Shown in pieces: positions 1-11,475 of a stretch of DNA of 64,000 nt (the stretch's first letter is position 1; each line of letters opens with the position of its first letter). The notes below the pieces were generated by a model, which ran no database searches, was not told the origin of the DNA, and saw only the letters and a list, made by a program, of their open reading frames with translations. The stretch is from Datisca glomerata (Eukaryota > Streptophyta > Magnoliopsida > Cucurbitales > Datiscaceae). The DNA lies in NCBI GenBank assembly GCA_003255025.1, contig QANY01013371.1, positions 145,263 through 209,262 of the forward strand, in the 5' to 3' direction. A program made the translations under genes and the position numbers.

Positions 1-30
1 ATATATATATATATATATATATATATAATG
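1..30. repeat. (AT)n microsatellite at window edge
   Basis: The window opens with a pure AT dinucleotide run that passes into a GA-rich stretch (30-85). Its true length is cut by the window edge. Confidence 0.9.
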
Positions 31-1189
31 AGAGAGACGGATAGAGAGAGAGAAAAAAATAGAGATAGATATGTGAGGGAGAGATTTTAGGAGACAGAAA
101 TATAATTAATGGATATGAGAGAGAAAAAATGAATAATTACATAAAAAATAAAAGGGTATAACAGTAACTAACAAAATATAAAAATTATTAAATTTTCTTT
201 AATTTGCTACATTAATTATTTTTTTAAAAATGCTACACTTGATGTTTTTAAAATATATGACAAAATTATATTTAGAATTGAAAACTTGTATAGATATAAT
301 TAATTCTAGGGCTTTTGGCATGGGTAACACTCTTTCATAAGTAATTAGCAACAATAGCCTCTATAAATTAAAACTGTAAATATGATCCATCAATTAATAT
401 AATCATTAATTAAAATATAAAATTCCATAAATGCCCCTATCACTATAAAACAAAATTTGTTACTTCTCACCATCACTCACACACGAACACACTTCACTGT
501 CGAAACCAACTCCTACACCTTCGAGTAAAACAGAACGGTGAGAGACCACCAAGCAGGACTCCAACCACCGAGACAAAGAGAGTAGCCATTGGGCCACTAT
601 GAACCACCGTGTCTCTCCATTGCTGAAACCCACTCCAACATCCACTGCCGAACCCCACTGTCGAAAATCACTCCAACCTCCGAGCAAAGGCTCCAGCCAC
701 CAAGATAAGGAGAGCATCCACCGGACCAGCGTGAACAACCGTGTCTCCCCACTGTCAAAAATCACTGCAACCTCCACTGCCGAAACCCACAATCAAAAGT
801 ACCAACCTGAAAAACCATCCTCATCCCGAGAAACCCATCCACAATAAAAATCACAAAAAATTCTCACTAGATTTCTTCAATAGATTGCCTCTCAAAACCT
901 GATTTCAAGAAATTTCTCTCAATCTCCACCGATTTTCACAGTGATTGTCACCAGGTAACAAAATAATAGTCGATTCTTTTTTTAATTTGTTTCGCTTCAT
1001 CATTGTTCTACTAGCTTTGTTATCGTTGTTGAGATAATTACATGTTGTTGTTTCAGTGTTTTACTATTTGTTGTAGTTTCGGTTCATCATTGTTCTACTA
1101 GCACTTTTTTTGGTTCATCATTGTTGTTGTTGTTCATGTTAATGAAGTAATTCTTATTGTTGATGTTGGAGAATATTAATTCTCTATAA
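31..1189. other. No gene recognised; C/A-rich leader-like block
   Basis: AT-rich sequence up to about 450, then a distinctly C/A-rich block (460-950) with internal near-repeats: the phrase around 606-660 (ACCGTGTCTC...CACTGCCGAA) recurs around 736-790. A GT dinucleotide after CACCAG near 953 and T-rich sequence beyond it could be a splice donor and intron, so this may be an untranslated exon. The short frames on both strands (599-847 plus, 460-792 minus) show no family motif. I do not call a gene. Confidence 0.4.
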
Positions 1190-2265
1190 GAAGTAGATGA
1201 ACTTTTGTGTTGCTGATACTATATTAAAATGATGGTGCACTAACATTGAATGACCTTTATTCTTTAGTTGTTGGTCTGTTATTTCTCATGAAAATAATGT
1301 TAACTAATGGTAAAATATGATATAACTTTTGTCACATTTCTTATTATAAATCTTTTATTCTAGGAATAGGACATACTATAATATTATGACTTCATTATGT
1401 TGGCATGTAGCGATGGTACAATTTCTGTAGGTTAACATATTGTAAAATAATGTTAACATGGTAACAATAATGTTTACAATACACATAAAGATCTTGTAGA
1501 CATCTATTGTAAAAATAATGTTAACAAATTGTAAAATAGTGTTTACAGTATTATTAAGAATATTTGTAGACATCAGATTTGAATTTTTAAGAGGGGAATA
1601 CTAATACACAACAAGGATGCAATGAATGACGTAAGTCTGTAGACAATTTTTAACAGATCGTAAATTTTGTGTTTACATAAAATTTTGATAAATTACTAAA
1701 ATTTTGAATCTTTGANGAAGTAGATGAACTTTTGTGTTGCTAATACTATATTAAAATGATGGTGCACTAACATTGAATGACCTTTATTCTTTATATGAAA
1801 ATCAAATCATAATTAGTTGTTGGTCTGTTATTTCTCATGAAAATAATGTTAACTAATGGTAAAATATGATACAACTTTTGTCACATTTCTTATTATAAAT
1901 CTTTTATTCTAGGAATAGGACATACTGTAATATTATGACTTCATTATGTTGTCATGTAGCGATGGTACAATTTTTGTAGGTTAACATATTGTAAAATAAT
2001 GTTAACATGGTAACAATGATGTTTACAATACACTTAAAGATCTTGTAGACATCTATTGTAAAAATAATGTTAACAAATTGTAAAATAGTGTTTACAGTAT
2101 TATTAAGAATATTTGTAGACATCAGATTTGAATTTTTAAGAGGGGAATACTAATACACAACAAGGATGCAATGAATGACGTAAGTCTGTAGACAATTTTT
2201 AACAGATCGTAAATTTTGTGTTTACATAAAATTTTGATAAATTACTAAAATTTTGAATCTTTGAA
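1190..2265. repeat. Near-identical ~0.5 kb direct tandem duplication with N at the join
   Basis: Copy 1 runs about 1190-1715 and copy 2 about 1717-2265. They match almost base for base, apart from scattered substitutions and a 24-bp insertion in copy 2 near 1793-1816. The only ambiguous base in the window (N, 1716) sits exactly between the copies. Within each copy a short motif like GTAAAATAATGTTAACA recurs several times. The N at the boundary suggests an assembly or haplotype join rather than a true tandem array. Confidence 0.85.
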
Positions 2266-2390
2266 TGAAGGAAAACAAACCAAAAAGAAGGAAGCTCATT
2301 AAACTACACGAGAAGAAGATATTTCAATCAAAGAGGCTAACAAGGCCATCCCCAATTTAGAACTCTCCTTACATAATAATATTTTAGTCA

Positions 2391-2533
2391 GTAGCGGACA
2401 AAGAGAAACCAAAGCAACAACTTGACAAGGCTGAGCCCCCTATGCAAGAAGTCGCCATAATGGAGCAAGCTACCTTCAATCTTCTTTCACAAGAGACAAT
2501 GCAATACCTAGAAGAGATTACGGAAATTGTTTG
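2391..2533 (+). pseudogene. Short coding-like remnant, unknown product
   Basis: A 46-codon open stretch without an ATG start begins at the GCG of GTAGCGGAC and ends in TGA near 2531. It is Glu/Gln-rich (it contains EQATFNLLSQETMQYLEEI) and looks like a 3'-terminal exon. Upstream (2270-2390) a Lys/Arg-rich frame is broken by stops. No family is recognised. It may be part of the same Mutator-like element as the minus-strand fragment at 3350, but that is only a guess. Chance openness cannot be excluded at this length. Confidence 0.25.
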
Positions 2534-3349
2534 ATATATTTGAAAAGTTTAAAAAATCATACATAACTTTTTGAATATCTGGATTTATGAATGTTTCAAA
2601 GGATATTTGAATGTTAGATATGGGTTAGATGAGGTAGATGACTAGTACTTCAATGATGTTTTGATGAAGATTGAGAACTACTTCATTTAGATATCAACTA
2701 GTTAAATTTTGGAAGATTATGAGTAATTAGCAGTTGAATGTTACTTTTTATGGATTGCTATGACTTGCAAATGCTTTGGTTGCTCTTATTTAGAAAATAA
2801 TAACTTTATTTCCTCTTCAATTTTAACAGCACGCTTTATAAGTATCATTAGTATATATCCATAACCCATATGTCAAAAACTCTACTACAATTTTTCTAAC
2901 ATATAATTAACAAAATATTTATTGTTGAAGTAATATCAAGATTAGTTACAACTTAGAAATCTATATGTATTACAAGGAAATAGGCAGAAACAAATATGAA
3001 GCAAAGTCCATTGTATCTCCAGCTAACAAAGTGTTTACGAGTCGTAGACATATATGTAACCTGACAAATATTTATTCAATAAAAGAGATAGCGAGAGTAT
3101 GATGTTAATAGTTCTCTTATTTCAAAAGAGTACATAAATTGTAAACGAAATAAAAAAGCATAATAGGCAGAGAAGAAAGTACACAACATCTCCAACTCAA
3201 TACATTAAATATATGTTTATGACCAGTAAATATATATGTAAGCAGGCACATTTTCTATTCAAAATAAAAGGGACACTAAAAGTATGGTGCAAAGTTTATC
3301 CTTCTTCCAAAACATAAAACAGTAAATAAATTATCAAAAATAAACATTT

Positions 3350-3590
3350 TCAATGAGAATAACTAGCTGCTACATTTTTTGGGTTCTTGCACATCCTTTT
3401 ATTAGGACTAAAACGGCCACAAGAACCACATTTCACCTGATTCTTTTCACCAACAGATGGAATCCTCCTCTTTCTAGGCCTCCCAGGTTGACGCCTAATC
3501 ATGTGTGGTCTAACAACCTCTTCTTGCACTTCAGACTTTAAATTGCACTCAAATTTGTTTCCAACAGGATTAATATTTGAAGAGTATATT
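3350..3590 (-). pseudogene. Mutator-like (MULE) transposase C-terminal remnant
   Basis: On the minus strand a continuous frame ends at a stop at 3350-3352. It carries the typical plant MULE transposase tail: an INPVG segment, a basic QPGRPRKRRIPSVGEK stretch, then a CCHC-like knuckle CGSCGRFSPNKRMC. In MULE transposases this knuckle follows the SWIM region and binds nucleic acid. The conserved His is replaced by Pro, so the knuckle is degenerate. The DDE catalytic core and SWIM finger are not found upstream (3590-4470), which is AT-rich. This is a dead fragment of a DNA transposon. A FAR1-type domesticated relative is possible but less likely. Confidence 0.75.
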
Positions 3591-4133
3591 GGAAATAGTT
3601 TATTCTTAAAGTAATATATATATAAGGAAAAAATGACATGAATTTTAACAGCTACTGAATAAACACTTCAAAATCAACGAAATTGTTTCAATTAAACGTA
3701 CAAAATTCTTTTATATTTTATCAACTTAATATAGATGCACTAATTAGATTTGACGCTTGTGGACTTACCTACCTCAGCATAAAATAAAGACAAGTTATTA
3801 AATTAATACTAATATATATACATGCCCAAAAATAGCAATTATGAGTCCTACATGCCTAAACCTAACTAAAAGAGCTAATTTATATATTAAAATATGAATA
3901 AATTCACACAGACAATATGAATACGTGATAGACAAGAAAAACCTAACTAATATGACAAGTTTATATATTAAAATTAGAATAAAATCACATGGTCAAAATT
4001 AATCTGTGATAGACAAAGAAAGAATGAAAAACACATACCTCTTTATGCAATTTTAAACGAAGCCTAATACTGAAACTGTAGAAACAGAGATACAGAATCA
4101 TCGATTAAAGGTATTACAGTAGCTCGCCTAATA
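3591..4133. other. AT-rich, no gene recognised
   Basis: Continuous AT-rich sequence with stops in all frames. The phrase CCTAACTAA...TTTATATATTAAAAT occurs twice (about 3862-3895 and 3942-3973). It is presumably decayed transposon DNA upstream of the MULE fragment. Confidence 0.5.
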
Positions 4134-4177
4134 ATATATATATATATATATATATATAAAGAGAGAGAGAGAGAGAC
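4134..4177. repeat. (TA)n(GA)n compound microsatellite
   Basis: TA run about 4134-4158 followed directly by GA run 4161-4177. Confidence 0.95.
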
Positions 4178-4469
4178 ACGTAATAAGTACAACAACCGAT
4201 CAAATTTTACTGAAACTTACCAGTGAGGATGAAATTGGAGGAGATGCTGATTAAAGGGAGGGTAAAATATTCGGAGAAAAATTTCACTCAAATTTATTTT
4301 CAACGGGATAAAATGTTATAGAATAGAAGAAAAATTGTGAAAACATTGAAATCTTTGAACTGTAAATTTGATTGAAAATACTCAATAAACATCTATGGAT
4401 GAGATTGAAGAAGATGGTTAACGTGGGTGATGGTTAACCCACTTTTAATATTTGCACACAGGCGTTTGG

Positions 4470-4910
4470 CCCGTTAGGGGTGTTCACGGTTTGATTCGAT
4501 TAGTTTTTAGTGAAAAACCAAATTGAACCAAAACTTTAGTTTGGTGATAAAGCCAAACTGAGCTGAACCGTGGATGCTAAAAAATTGAACTGAACTGTGA
4601 GTTTTAGTTTGGTTCGGTTCGGTTCGGTATTATTAATTAAAAATTATTTTTAAATGATATTATTGAAAAAAATATAAAATTAAAGTTTTACTTCGGTTTG
4701 CTTCGGTTTTCTAAAAAGTATATATAAAAAATAATATAAATTTAATGTTTTCGGTTTGGTTCGAAAATCACCAAAATTCTGAACTGAACCAAAACTTTGG
4801 TTTAGCACTTTTCCCGAACCAAACTGAACTGAACACACATAAATAACCGATTGAACTGACCCTTTTATGATTTGATTCGACCGGTTCGGTTCGGTTTTGA
4901 CCACCTTTAT
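4470..4910. mobile_element. Putative small non-autonomous element with CGGTT/TTTGG repeats
   Basis: The block begins AGGGGTGTTCACGG and ends with the roughly complementary TTTTGACCACCTTT, and is filled with GGTTCGGTTCGG-like repeats. Such blocks with a GGGGTGTTCA end are common non-autonomous (hAT-like) insertions in plants. No clean target-site duplication was found. The flanks on both sides carry a GGCGTTTGG phrase (4450-4465; 4945-4985; 5055-5065), which suggests insertion into another repeat. The minus-strand open frame here is a product of the repeat composition. Confidence 0.4.
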
Positions 4911-5087
4911 GGCTTGTGTCATTGGGACATGAGCCAAACACCTTTTACCATGGCGTTTGGGTCCCAAACGCCAGCCATGGTAGGCGATTCGCCAGCCATG
5001 ACAGGCGCTTGTGGTCCAAATGTCAGTCTTGAATGACGACTCACCATGTAGTGATGGCGTTTAAGTCACCATTGTAGTGTTTGTCCC

Positions 5088-5900
5088 TACTTGTTTTGAT
5101 ACACTTATGTATTCTCATGCACTTAGTCATATTTTCATACTTAGACATTTTCACATTAATTTATCTCTTGCATATATCTTTTTCACACACTTAGTCATTT
5201 TTACACACTTAGTCACTTATACACAAATAATCATTTCCAAGACTTGTTCCTTTTCAAAACTTAACCACTTTTATACACTTAGCCATATTTTCATACGCTT
5301 AGGCATTTTGACATACATTGGCCATTTTTTACAACTTAGTCACATGCACTAAATAATTTTCTCACACTTTATCATTTTTATGTATTTGTTTTGTCACTTA
5401 ACCATATTTTCATGCACTTAGGCATTTTTACATATACTAATCCATTTTCTACAAGTTAGTCACATACACTTAGCAATTTTCATCCACTTAGTCATTTTTT
5501 CACCCTAAGCCATTTTTCATGCACTTAGCTATTTTCACAAATTTAGCCATTCTTATTTTCTCCAGTTTGTCATTTTCATGTACTTGATTTGTCACTTAGT
5601 CATATTTTCATGCACTTAGTTATTTTTACACAATTAACCATTTTCATAGACTTCCCCATTTTTACGTGCTTAGCAATTTTTACACATTTAACCATTCTTA
5701 TTTACACACACTAAACCATTTTCTCATCTAATCATTTTCAAGCACCTAGCCATTTTCATGTACTTGGTTATTCTTAATACTTCTCTCATCTCTAATTTAT
5801 ACTCTTCGTAGAGGTCCTTCTATTTCTTCAAGCTCTCTTCAAAGACTTCACATATTTAGTCATGTTCACACTTTTAATCATTTTTATATACTTAATCATT
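5088..5900. repeat. Degenerate ~20-bp tandem repeat field (CACTTAGTCATTTTTA-like)
   Basis: Dozens of imperfect units of the form CACTTAGYCATTTTTAYA follow one another with variable spacing. The plus-strand frame at 5077-5352 is only this repeat read through. Unit length drifts around 18-24 bp. The array fades out by about 5900. Confidence 0.8.
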
Positions 5901-6435
5901 TCACATACTAATCTCATTGCAAATCTTTCTAAAATAATAATTCGTTACTAAATAAATAAATAAAAATCAGTTTTTCCTTTAAAAAGGTATATCATTTATT
6001 GGTATCATGACATATGCATATTATTTTTTCGTTACAAATCCCTTCTATTTTAAACTCTACAAAACACTCCTAACTTACTTTCTGGATATAACACAAATAC
6101 AATGACGAAGAATTTTTAATAATTACTTCAGCTGCATCGTTCATTCCAAGTTGCAATGTGTCTCTCATATTCAATTTATACTCTTCGTAGAGGTTCTTCT
6201 ATTTTTTCAATTCACTATAATTTAAAAAAAATGAAAGTTTAGGAATATGCATATCTCCAAAGGTTGGCCATTGGTAATGAAACGATCCACATCAAATATG
6301 TCTGCAAAGATCAAGTTGCTATAGGTATAACCTAATTTCAGCTGCATCATTTTTACCCTCAAGATTAAGTTGTAATGCATTCTCATCTATGATGTACTAT
6401 TCATAAAGGCCCTTCTATCTCTTTAATCTGACCTA
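5795..6435 (-). pseudogene. Three related minus-strand exon-like blocks, unknown gene
   Basis: Three blocks (about 5795-5850, 6125-6220 and 6335-6430) are related to each other on the minus strand. The first keeps only the LYEEYKL part. The second reads LYEEYKL then MRDTLQLGMNDAAE, and the third LYE-YIIDENALQLNLEG then KNDAAEI. The second is followed by a donor-like GTAATT. All three have frame breaks. The pattern looks like repeated exons of a coiled-coil-like protein, duplicated and decayed. I do not recognise the family. Spacing is about 375 and 210 bp. Confidence 0.4.
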
Positions 6436-6921
6436 AATGGAAAAAGCAATCATGCTATAAGCCAGCAAGAAAGAGAACATATTCATTACTCTCTGGGGAG
6501 AAATAGTATGTTCTTATTTGAAAAAGACTTCGAAAGTAAAGAAAGAAGCAAAAGAACAAAATATAAAAGCAGAATGAGCTAATACTTAAAAAAATTTATA
6601 CTATGAACAATAAAAAAATTGGTTGGCCTACTTCACTTCCTTTTCTACTTCTAGGCTGACAATGACATTCTTCCTTATAAGAACCCTCTACTCTGCTGTA
6701 TACCAAGAAACTTGAAAGAAATCTTAAAAATAACCCGTTTAGTACATGACACAAAATGTAAACTTGCTACCCTTACCCTCCAAGCCATTGATTGCCATAA
6801 TTGTTTTTTATCCATAATAGATCCCCAAAGACCACTGAATTTCAAAATAATCTATTCAAAATAATCTGTTCCTTGTCAGTTTGTCATTGTTTTACTAATT
6901 AAATATAGTCATCAAACTTAC

Positions 6922-6992
6922 ATTCCTTGGTCATCACCAAGCCTCAAGGCTGATATAACAACTTCAGCAGATTCATCATCAAAGTAGACACC
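6922..6992 (-). pseudogene. Exon-like 71-bp block with consensus splice sites
   Basis: On the minus strand an acceptor TATACAG precedes an open 71-bp block reading VYFDDESAEVVISALRLGDD. A perfect donor (AT then GTAAGT) follows. It lies on the same strand as the exon-like blocks at 5795-6435 and 7595-7648, so it may belong to the same broken or intron-rich gene. The family is not recognised. Confidence 0.4.
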
Positions 6993-7594
6993 CTGTATAA
7001 TATAAATATAACATTCATGAAATAAATAACAAGAAAGGTAAAGTCATGTTACAGCAGCAAACAACCCAACCTTAATTATTTAGGCTTAACAACTATATAG
7101 TTCCTTCCCAGAAATTACAAGAACAACTTTTGGCACTACCCAATCAAATCACCTAACTTCATAAATTCTCTAATTTGCAGGTGAAAATTTAGAAGGAAAG
7201 TTTGCTCCTATTGGTTGTATTTTGAGGACATTTTGGATAAAGAATTATTTTATTTAAAGTAACAGTTTAGCAAAATAACAACAAACACTTTTTTCTGAAA
7301 TGTACCAGCAACTAAAAAATTTGTCATCCTATAGTCAAAAGAAATGTGTACAACATTAGCATTTACAAAAAATGCAATCATTTTTAAAATCTATAAATGA
7401 TAAGATTGCAAAAGCATGTTCCCTTTGTTTTAAGATGCTTGTAGCTTAACTTGCCTCATGCTCATATAACTATAACTAAGTGATGGAAGTTATGATGAAG
7501 TCGTCTTGCCCATTTTCACACAGAAGGTAAAAAATTATAGTTCTTGTTTATTTATTATAAAACAATCAACATATATGAAAGAGAAACTACATAC

Positions 7595-7648
7595 TTCCCC
7601 TTTATCTAGCTGCACATGTCCATGCCTCACCTTGTCAAACACTATGAA
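7595..7648 (-). pseudogene. Exon-like 54-bp block
   Basis: An 18-codon minus-strand block (FIVFDKVRHGHVQLDKGE) is bounded by GAAG on the acceptor side and GTATGTAG on the donor side. A further Glu/Lys-rich open block on the same strand lies at about 7830-7925 (RRIEEHIVLLQCKLKQNEEE). Together with the blocks at 5.8-7.0 kb these suggest a minus-strand gene fragment with small exons, possibly captured by a transposon. The product is not recognised. Confidence 0.35.
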
Positions 7649-7945
7649 CTTCACCCAAAATTAGTCATTTTTACAAAATTTCTCAAAAACATTCAAAGCG
7701 AAATACCAGTAACCTTGAACATTAGAGAATAAACAAAAGATATGGACATTTTGCGAAGTAAATTACAAAGCATATCTTTGTGCCTAACTAAATCAAATTA
7801 AAATAAATAGCAGTAGACTAACCTAAGAATTACATTGACCAAACTCATTTTGGCTATCTTTGTCCTCCTTCTTAAACTCATTTCTTCTTCATTTTGCTTC
7901 AGTTTACATTGCAGCAGTACAATATGTTCTTCTATCCTCCTAGAT

Positions 7946-8115
7946 AGGGGTGTCCAAAAACTGTCCAGACCGTTTAACTTGAACTGATTCAAACCAAAAT
8001 TGATGAGGCTGGATGATTTTTTTCTTGTTAATTGTCGATTTGGTCCTCCTTTTAGAGAGGACCAAAATTTTAAACCGGTCCTGAATTTGTGTTAGTTTTG
8101 GACTGTCCGATCGCA
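7946..8115. mobile_element. Possible small non-autonomous element (TAGGGGTGTCCA end)
   Basis: Starts TAGGGGTGTCCAAAAACTGTCC and has GGTCC/GGACC-rich sequence like the blocks at 4470 and 16775. It interrupts the exon-like frame at 7830-7925. The other end and a target duplication were not found. Confidence 0.25.
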
Positions 8116-8399
8116 CTGACTGTATATATATATGTATAATTGCTTTAAATATACTCGAAGGCACCCAAACTCTAGCTTTAATCTTTAGAATTCATTACAA
8201 AATTACCAAAACAAATATGAATTTTCAAGCCATCAATAGAAGTCCAAAGAATCAAACTCTATCATCTAATCTAGCCAAAGTAATGCCAATATTAAAGTGT
8301 TTAAAACAATTAGGTGATCTGATATTATTTTGCCTTCAAATTGGCTTTTAACTAATGAGAGTAAACATACTCCAATTGAAAAATAAATTGAAGATGTAG
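8116..8399. other. AT-rich, no gene recognised
   Basis: TA run at 8122-8134, then AT-rich DNA leading into the pararetrovirus-like element. The exact left edge of that element is not visible. Confidence 0.4.
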
Positions 8400-9450
8400 A
8401 TTACATCCAGCAGTACATAGATGATACTGTTAAAATTAACTTTCAATCATCTTCTAGTTCTAGTCCAGAAATTAGGGAGTATAGCCAGTCTAGTACCCTT
8501 AAGAATTCCTTTTCTGGATCATCCATTAATAATGATCAAGATCTTAGGATTCAACAATTAGAACAAAAATTAAAAAATTAAAAAATTAAAAAATTAAAAA
8601 ATTAAAAATTTAAGACTTGAAGGCATAGACAAGTGTTCTCAAGTTAGTCAGCCAATCTTTGATAATAAATTTGAAGCACCCACTGAATCGGATTTTCAAG
8701 GAAACCTTCATCCTGTTAGTCCTCAACTCTTAGTCCTGAATATAGGAACCCTGAGTCAAAAATATAAACCAGATTAAAAAAGGATAACCCAACACAATGA
8801 TGACTCGACTAATCTTGATAGACACAATAGGTTTAGAGAAAAATATAATATGGACCAAAGAAAAATAATACTTGTTGAATGGAAGGCATTCATGCTAGAA
8901 TTCAGAGTTGATATATTTTTCCTGGATTATATTGAAGATATTAATGAAAAGAGTATGAAAATAATTTCAAAATATAAATGAGTCAATGAAGACTCCAGTG
9001 TAATGTCTATCAGTCATCCTCCTCTTAAGAAAATTACAAAATAAGAAGAACCAAATAAAAAAGTAGTTGAACAACTTAATTATATCAATCAGAGTCTAAT
9101 TACAATAGGTAAACAATTAGATAAAATTGAGAATAAGGTTTATGATTTTCATGAACCTAAAACTAATGAAGCTCCAAAAGAAAGATCTTTAATAAATCTT
9201 TCAGATAAAACCACTTTGAATATTGTTCCCATTAATACACAAATTGATAAAATGCTTCATGAATTGAAGAATAAGTCTGTAGAATCTTCTTCTTCTGTTA
9301 TGGTTATTAACCAAGACAGTAGCTCTGAGTCAGATAGCCATAGGACAGAATTCTCCTATGAGTCATCTACAGTCCATGAATCTTCAAAAATTGACAATAT
9401 TGAAAATACATTTAAAACTTTAGAAATTAATAAATTAGAAAGAAAATGAC
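8400..9450 (+). pseudogene. Pararetrovirus-like polyprotein: linker region after movement protein
   Basis: Ser/Asn/Lys-rich plus-strand frames broken by stops. The open part at 9216-9449 has a Ser-rich segment and Glu/Lys-rich ends. An (AAAAATT)n-type slippage tract at 8570-8618 probably broke the frame. This composition fits the low-complexity linker between movement protein and capsid in such polyproteins. No catalytic motif is present, and assignment rests on position. Confidence 0.45.
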
Positions 9451-9529
9451 ATAAGAAGCCTCTGCCACCAGATATTCAAATTATCGAATCTTCTTTCGTT
9501 AATCAATTTTTCTGTGTCTATAGAAAATT

Positions 9530-9972
9530 TTTATGAATGGAATATTGATGGACTTTCTGAGCAGGAAGTTTTCAATAAATTGCAACATATGACAATGGTA
9601 GCCAACAACTATATTACCACACATAGTCTGCTTCAAAATGAGATAGTCCAGCACTTAGTCACATGATTCACAAAAATGCTTCATTCCTGGTGGGAAAAAC
9701 ACTTCACAGTAGAATCCAAAATTACCATTCTTTCAACAGTAAATATTGATGCTGAAGGAACCCCAATTATTGAAGAAAATCACGAAACAATATTTGATGC
9801 TATAAATACACTTCTCTATACAATAATTGAAGACTTCATTGGTATGTCAAGTAATATTACTTCGCGTATTCATGATAAATTAACTAATCTTAGGTGTCTA
9901 ACCCTAAGTGATTTCAATTTGTATGAAAATATATTCTTATCCAGAGTAATATTAAGGGATGATAGTAATTAA
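9530..9972 (+). pseudogene. Pararetrovirus-like capsid-region remnant
   Basis: The plus-strand frame 9676-9972 (98 residues, HSWWEKHFT near its start, leucine-rich helical remainder) continues an open stretch from about 9530 that includes NFYEWNIDGLSEQEV. It lies immediately before a Lys/Arg-rich region with a zinc knuckle, which is where the capsid domain is expected. The frame ends in a stop after VILRDDSN and the next recognisable piece is in another frame. Confidence 0.5.
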
Positions 9973-10121
9973 CCTTTTTAGAAAGAAAAATTCATTAATG
10001 GATTACCTAATCTATTTGCACACAAAATAGAACAGTCCTTAGTAATGACCTAAGTAATATAGACTATGATAGTCTCACTTATGGAACAATAATTACCATA
10101 ATCCAAAATGAAGGTTTAAAA

Positions 10122-10478
10122 ATGCGCGCTGATATGAAAATCAATGAACGAATTAAAAAAGAAAGTAAAACTACGAAGGCTATTTCTGTGAACAATATAA
10201 TTTACCCTCTATTGCCCCTTCCTAGAAAAATAGGAAAAAAATCTCACTTAAGTCCTAGAAGGTCTCACAAGCCCTATAGGAAAAACTACTACATAAATAA
10301 AAATTTTGATAAATACTTCTCAAAAAATAAAAATATTAACAAACTCTTATCTAAAAATAATAATTCCAGTAGGAAATTTAATAAAAAATTTACTGATAAA
10401 AGTAAACTTAAATATTTTAAATGTGGCGAGAGTGGTCATTTTTCAAATACTTGCCAAGTTAAAAATAAAATTAAGTAA
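10122..10478 (+). pseudogene. Capsid C-terminus: basic tract plus CCHC zinc knuckle
   Basis: 118 residues in one frame. It has an N-terminal helix, a strongly basic Asn/Lys tract (about residues 65-100), then a knuckle reading KYFKCGESGHFSNTCQ near residues 98-113. In the CX2CX4HX4C pattern the first Cys is Tyr here, so zinc binding is probably lost. This is the RNA-binding end of capsid/gag-type proteins in retroelements and caulimovirids. A stop follows within 12 codons. The open frame begins at an internal Met and should not be read as a real start. Confidence 0.7.
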
Positions 10479-10554
10479 TTAAAATCTTCGAGGAAGATAA
10501 ACAATAATTGTTTAGAATATTAGAAATAATAGATTATTATGAGAGTGATAGTGA

Positions 10555-11010
10555 AGATTTATGAGAATTTGAATCACATATATCCTATGAATATAACTCT
10601 TCAAGTTCTGATAGTGATTCTCCCAACCTCCCTATGAGGTGTAGGGATAGTTGTTGCCAAAAAATTAATGTCTTAAACAAAATTGAGGAACAAGAAAATC
10701 TCTTGTTAGACTTGATTAGTAAAATTGAGAATTCAGAATTAAAATAAGAATATTTGGAGAGACTTAGGAAAATAATTCTAAAGAAAGAAAATACTAAGTT
10801 TAATAATAACAACACTGCAAGCCTTTCACAAACTCTTGAAAAATTCATTAAGGTTAAAGAAAAGGAAAAAGAAGTTACCTTACATGAACTTCAAAAAAAA
10901 TTAAAAAAAATTAAAATTGAAATAAAAGAAATAAAAAATTCAAATATGGAAATATAAGAAGAATTAAACCTTTTAAAAAAATAGAGAATTTAATTAATAA
11001 ACAATATTCT
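10555..11010 (+). pseudogene. Coiled-coil region of pararetrovirus-like polyprotein
   Basis: A Ser/Asp-rich acidic stretch (around 10595-10640) is followed by long Lys/Glu/Leu heptad-like sequence. The frame 10754-10957 reads as a coiled coil (VKEKEKEVTLHELQKKLKKI). Stops at about 10745 and 10956 split it. It lies between the zinc knuckle and the protease, as in related polyproteins. No enzymatic motif is present. Confidence 0.5.
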
Positions 11011-11094
11011 AGTAAACCTAGTAAATTACTAATTTCTGATAATGAGGTTAAAGAGCCTATTATTAAGAGTCAAGACGATGATAACTTCATCCAA

Positions 11095-11475
11095 TTACTT
11101 AATCACATCAAAATCAGGAAGTGGCACACAATGGTCAGAATAATTATTCAAGATTTTGATTTCACGACAACGGCTCTTGTTGATTCAGGAGCAGATTTGA
11201 ATTGTATGTAAGAAGGACTAGTTCCAACCAAGTACTTCAAAAACATAAAAGAATCTTTGTCATCTGCCAATGGTATTCGTATATATATTAATTATGAAAT
11301 CTCCAAAGTTCATATATTTTCAAGACGATGTATGTTTTAGAATATCGTTTGCCTTAGTAAAAAAATATTACTGACAGAATTATTTTAGGTTTACCATTCA
11401 TTTCTCTATTGTATCCTTTTACCACAGAGTATCATGAGATAATTACTTATCCTATGGATGAACCTGTAAAATTCA
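11095..11475 (+). pseudogene. Retropepsin-like aspartic protease remnant
   Basis: The sequence at about 11173-11210 encodes TALVDSGADLNC, the DSG active-site loop of retroviral-type proteases that cleave the polyprotein. A hydrophobic LGLPF motif near 11389 is the usual second conserved strand. A stop comes directly after the active-site segment (TAA at 11209) and another near 11338, with a frameshift between the two motifs. The enzyme cannot be made. Confidence 0.7.

Noticed and set aside
599..847. 82-residue plus frame near the left edge
   Set aside because: Low-complexity Ser/Pro/Thr sequence with internal repeats and an equally open opposite strand; no family.
4680..4967. 95-residue minus frame
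   Set aside because: Produced by GGTTCGG-type repeats of a small element; no motif.
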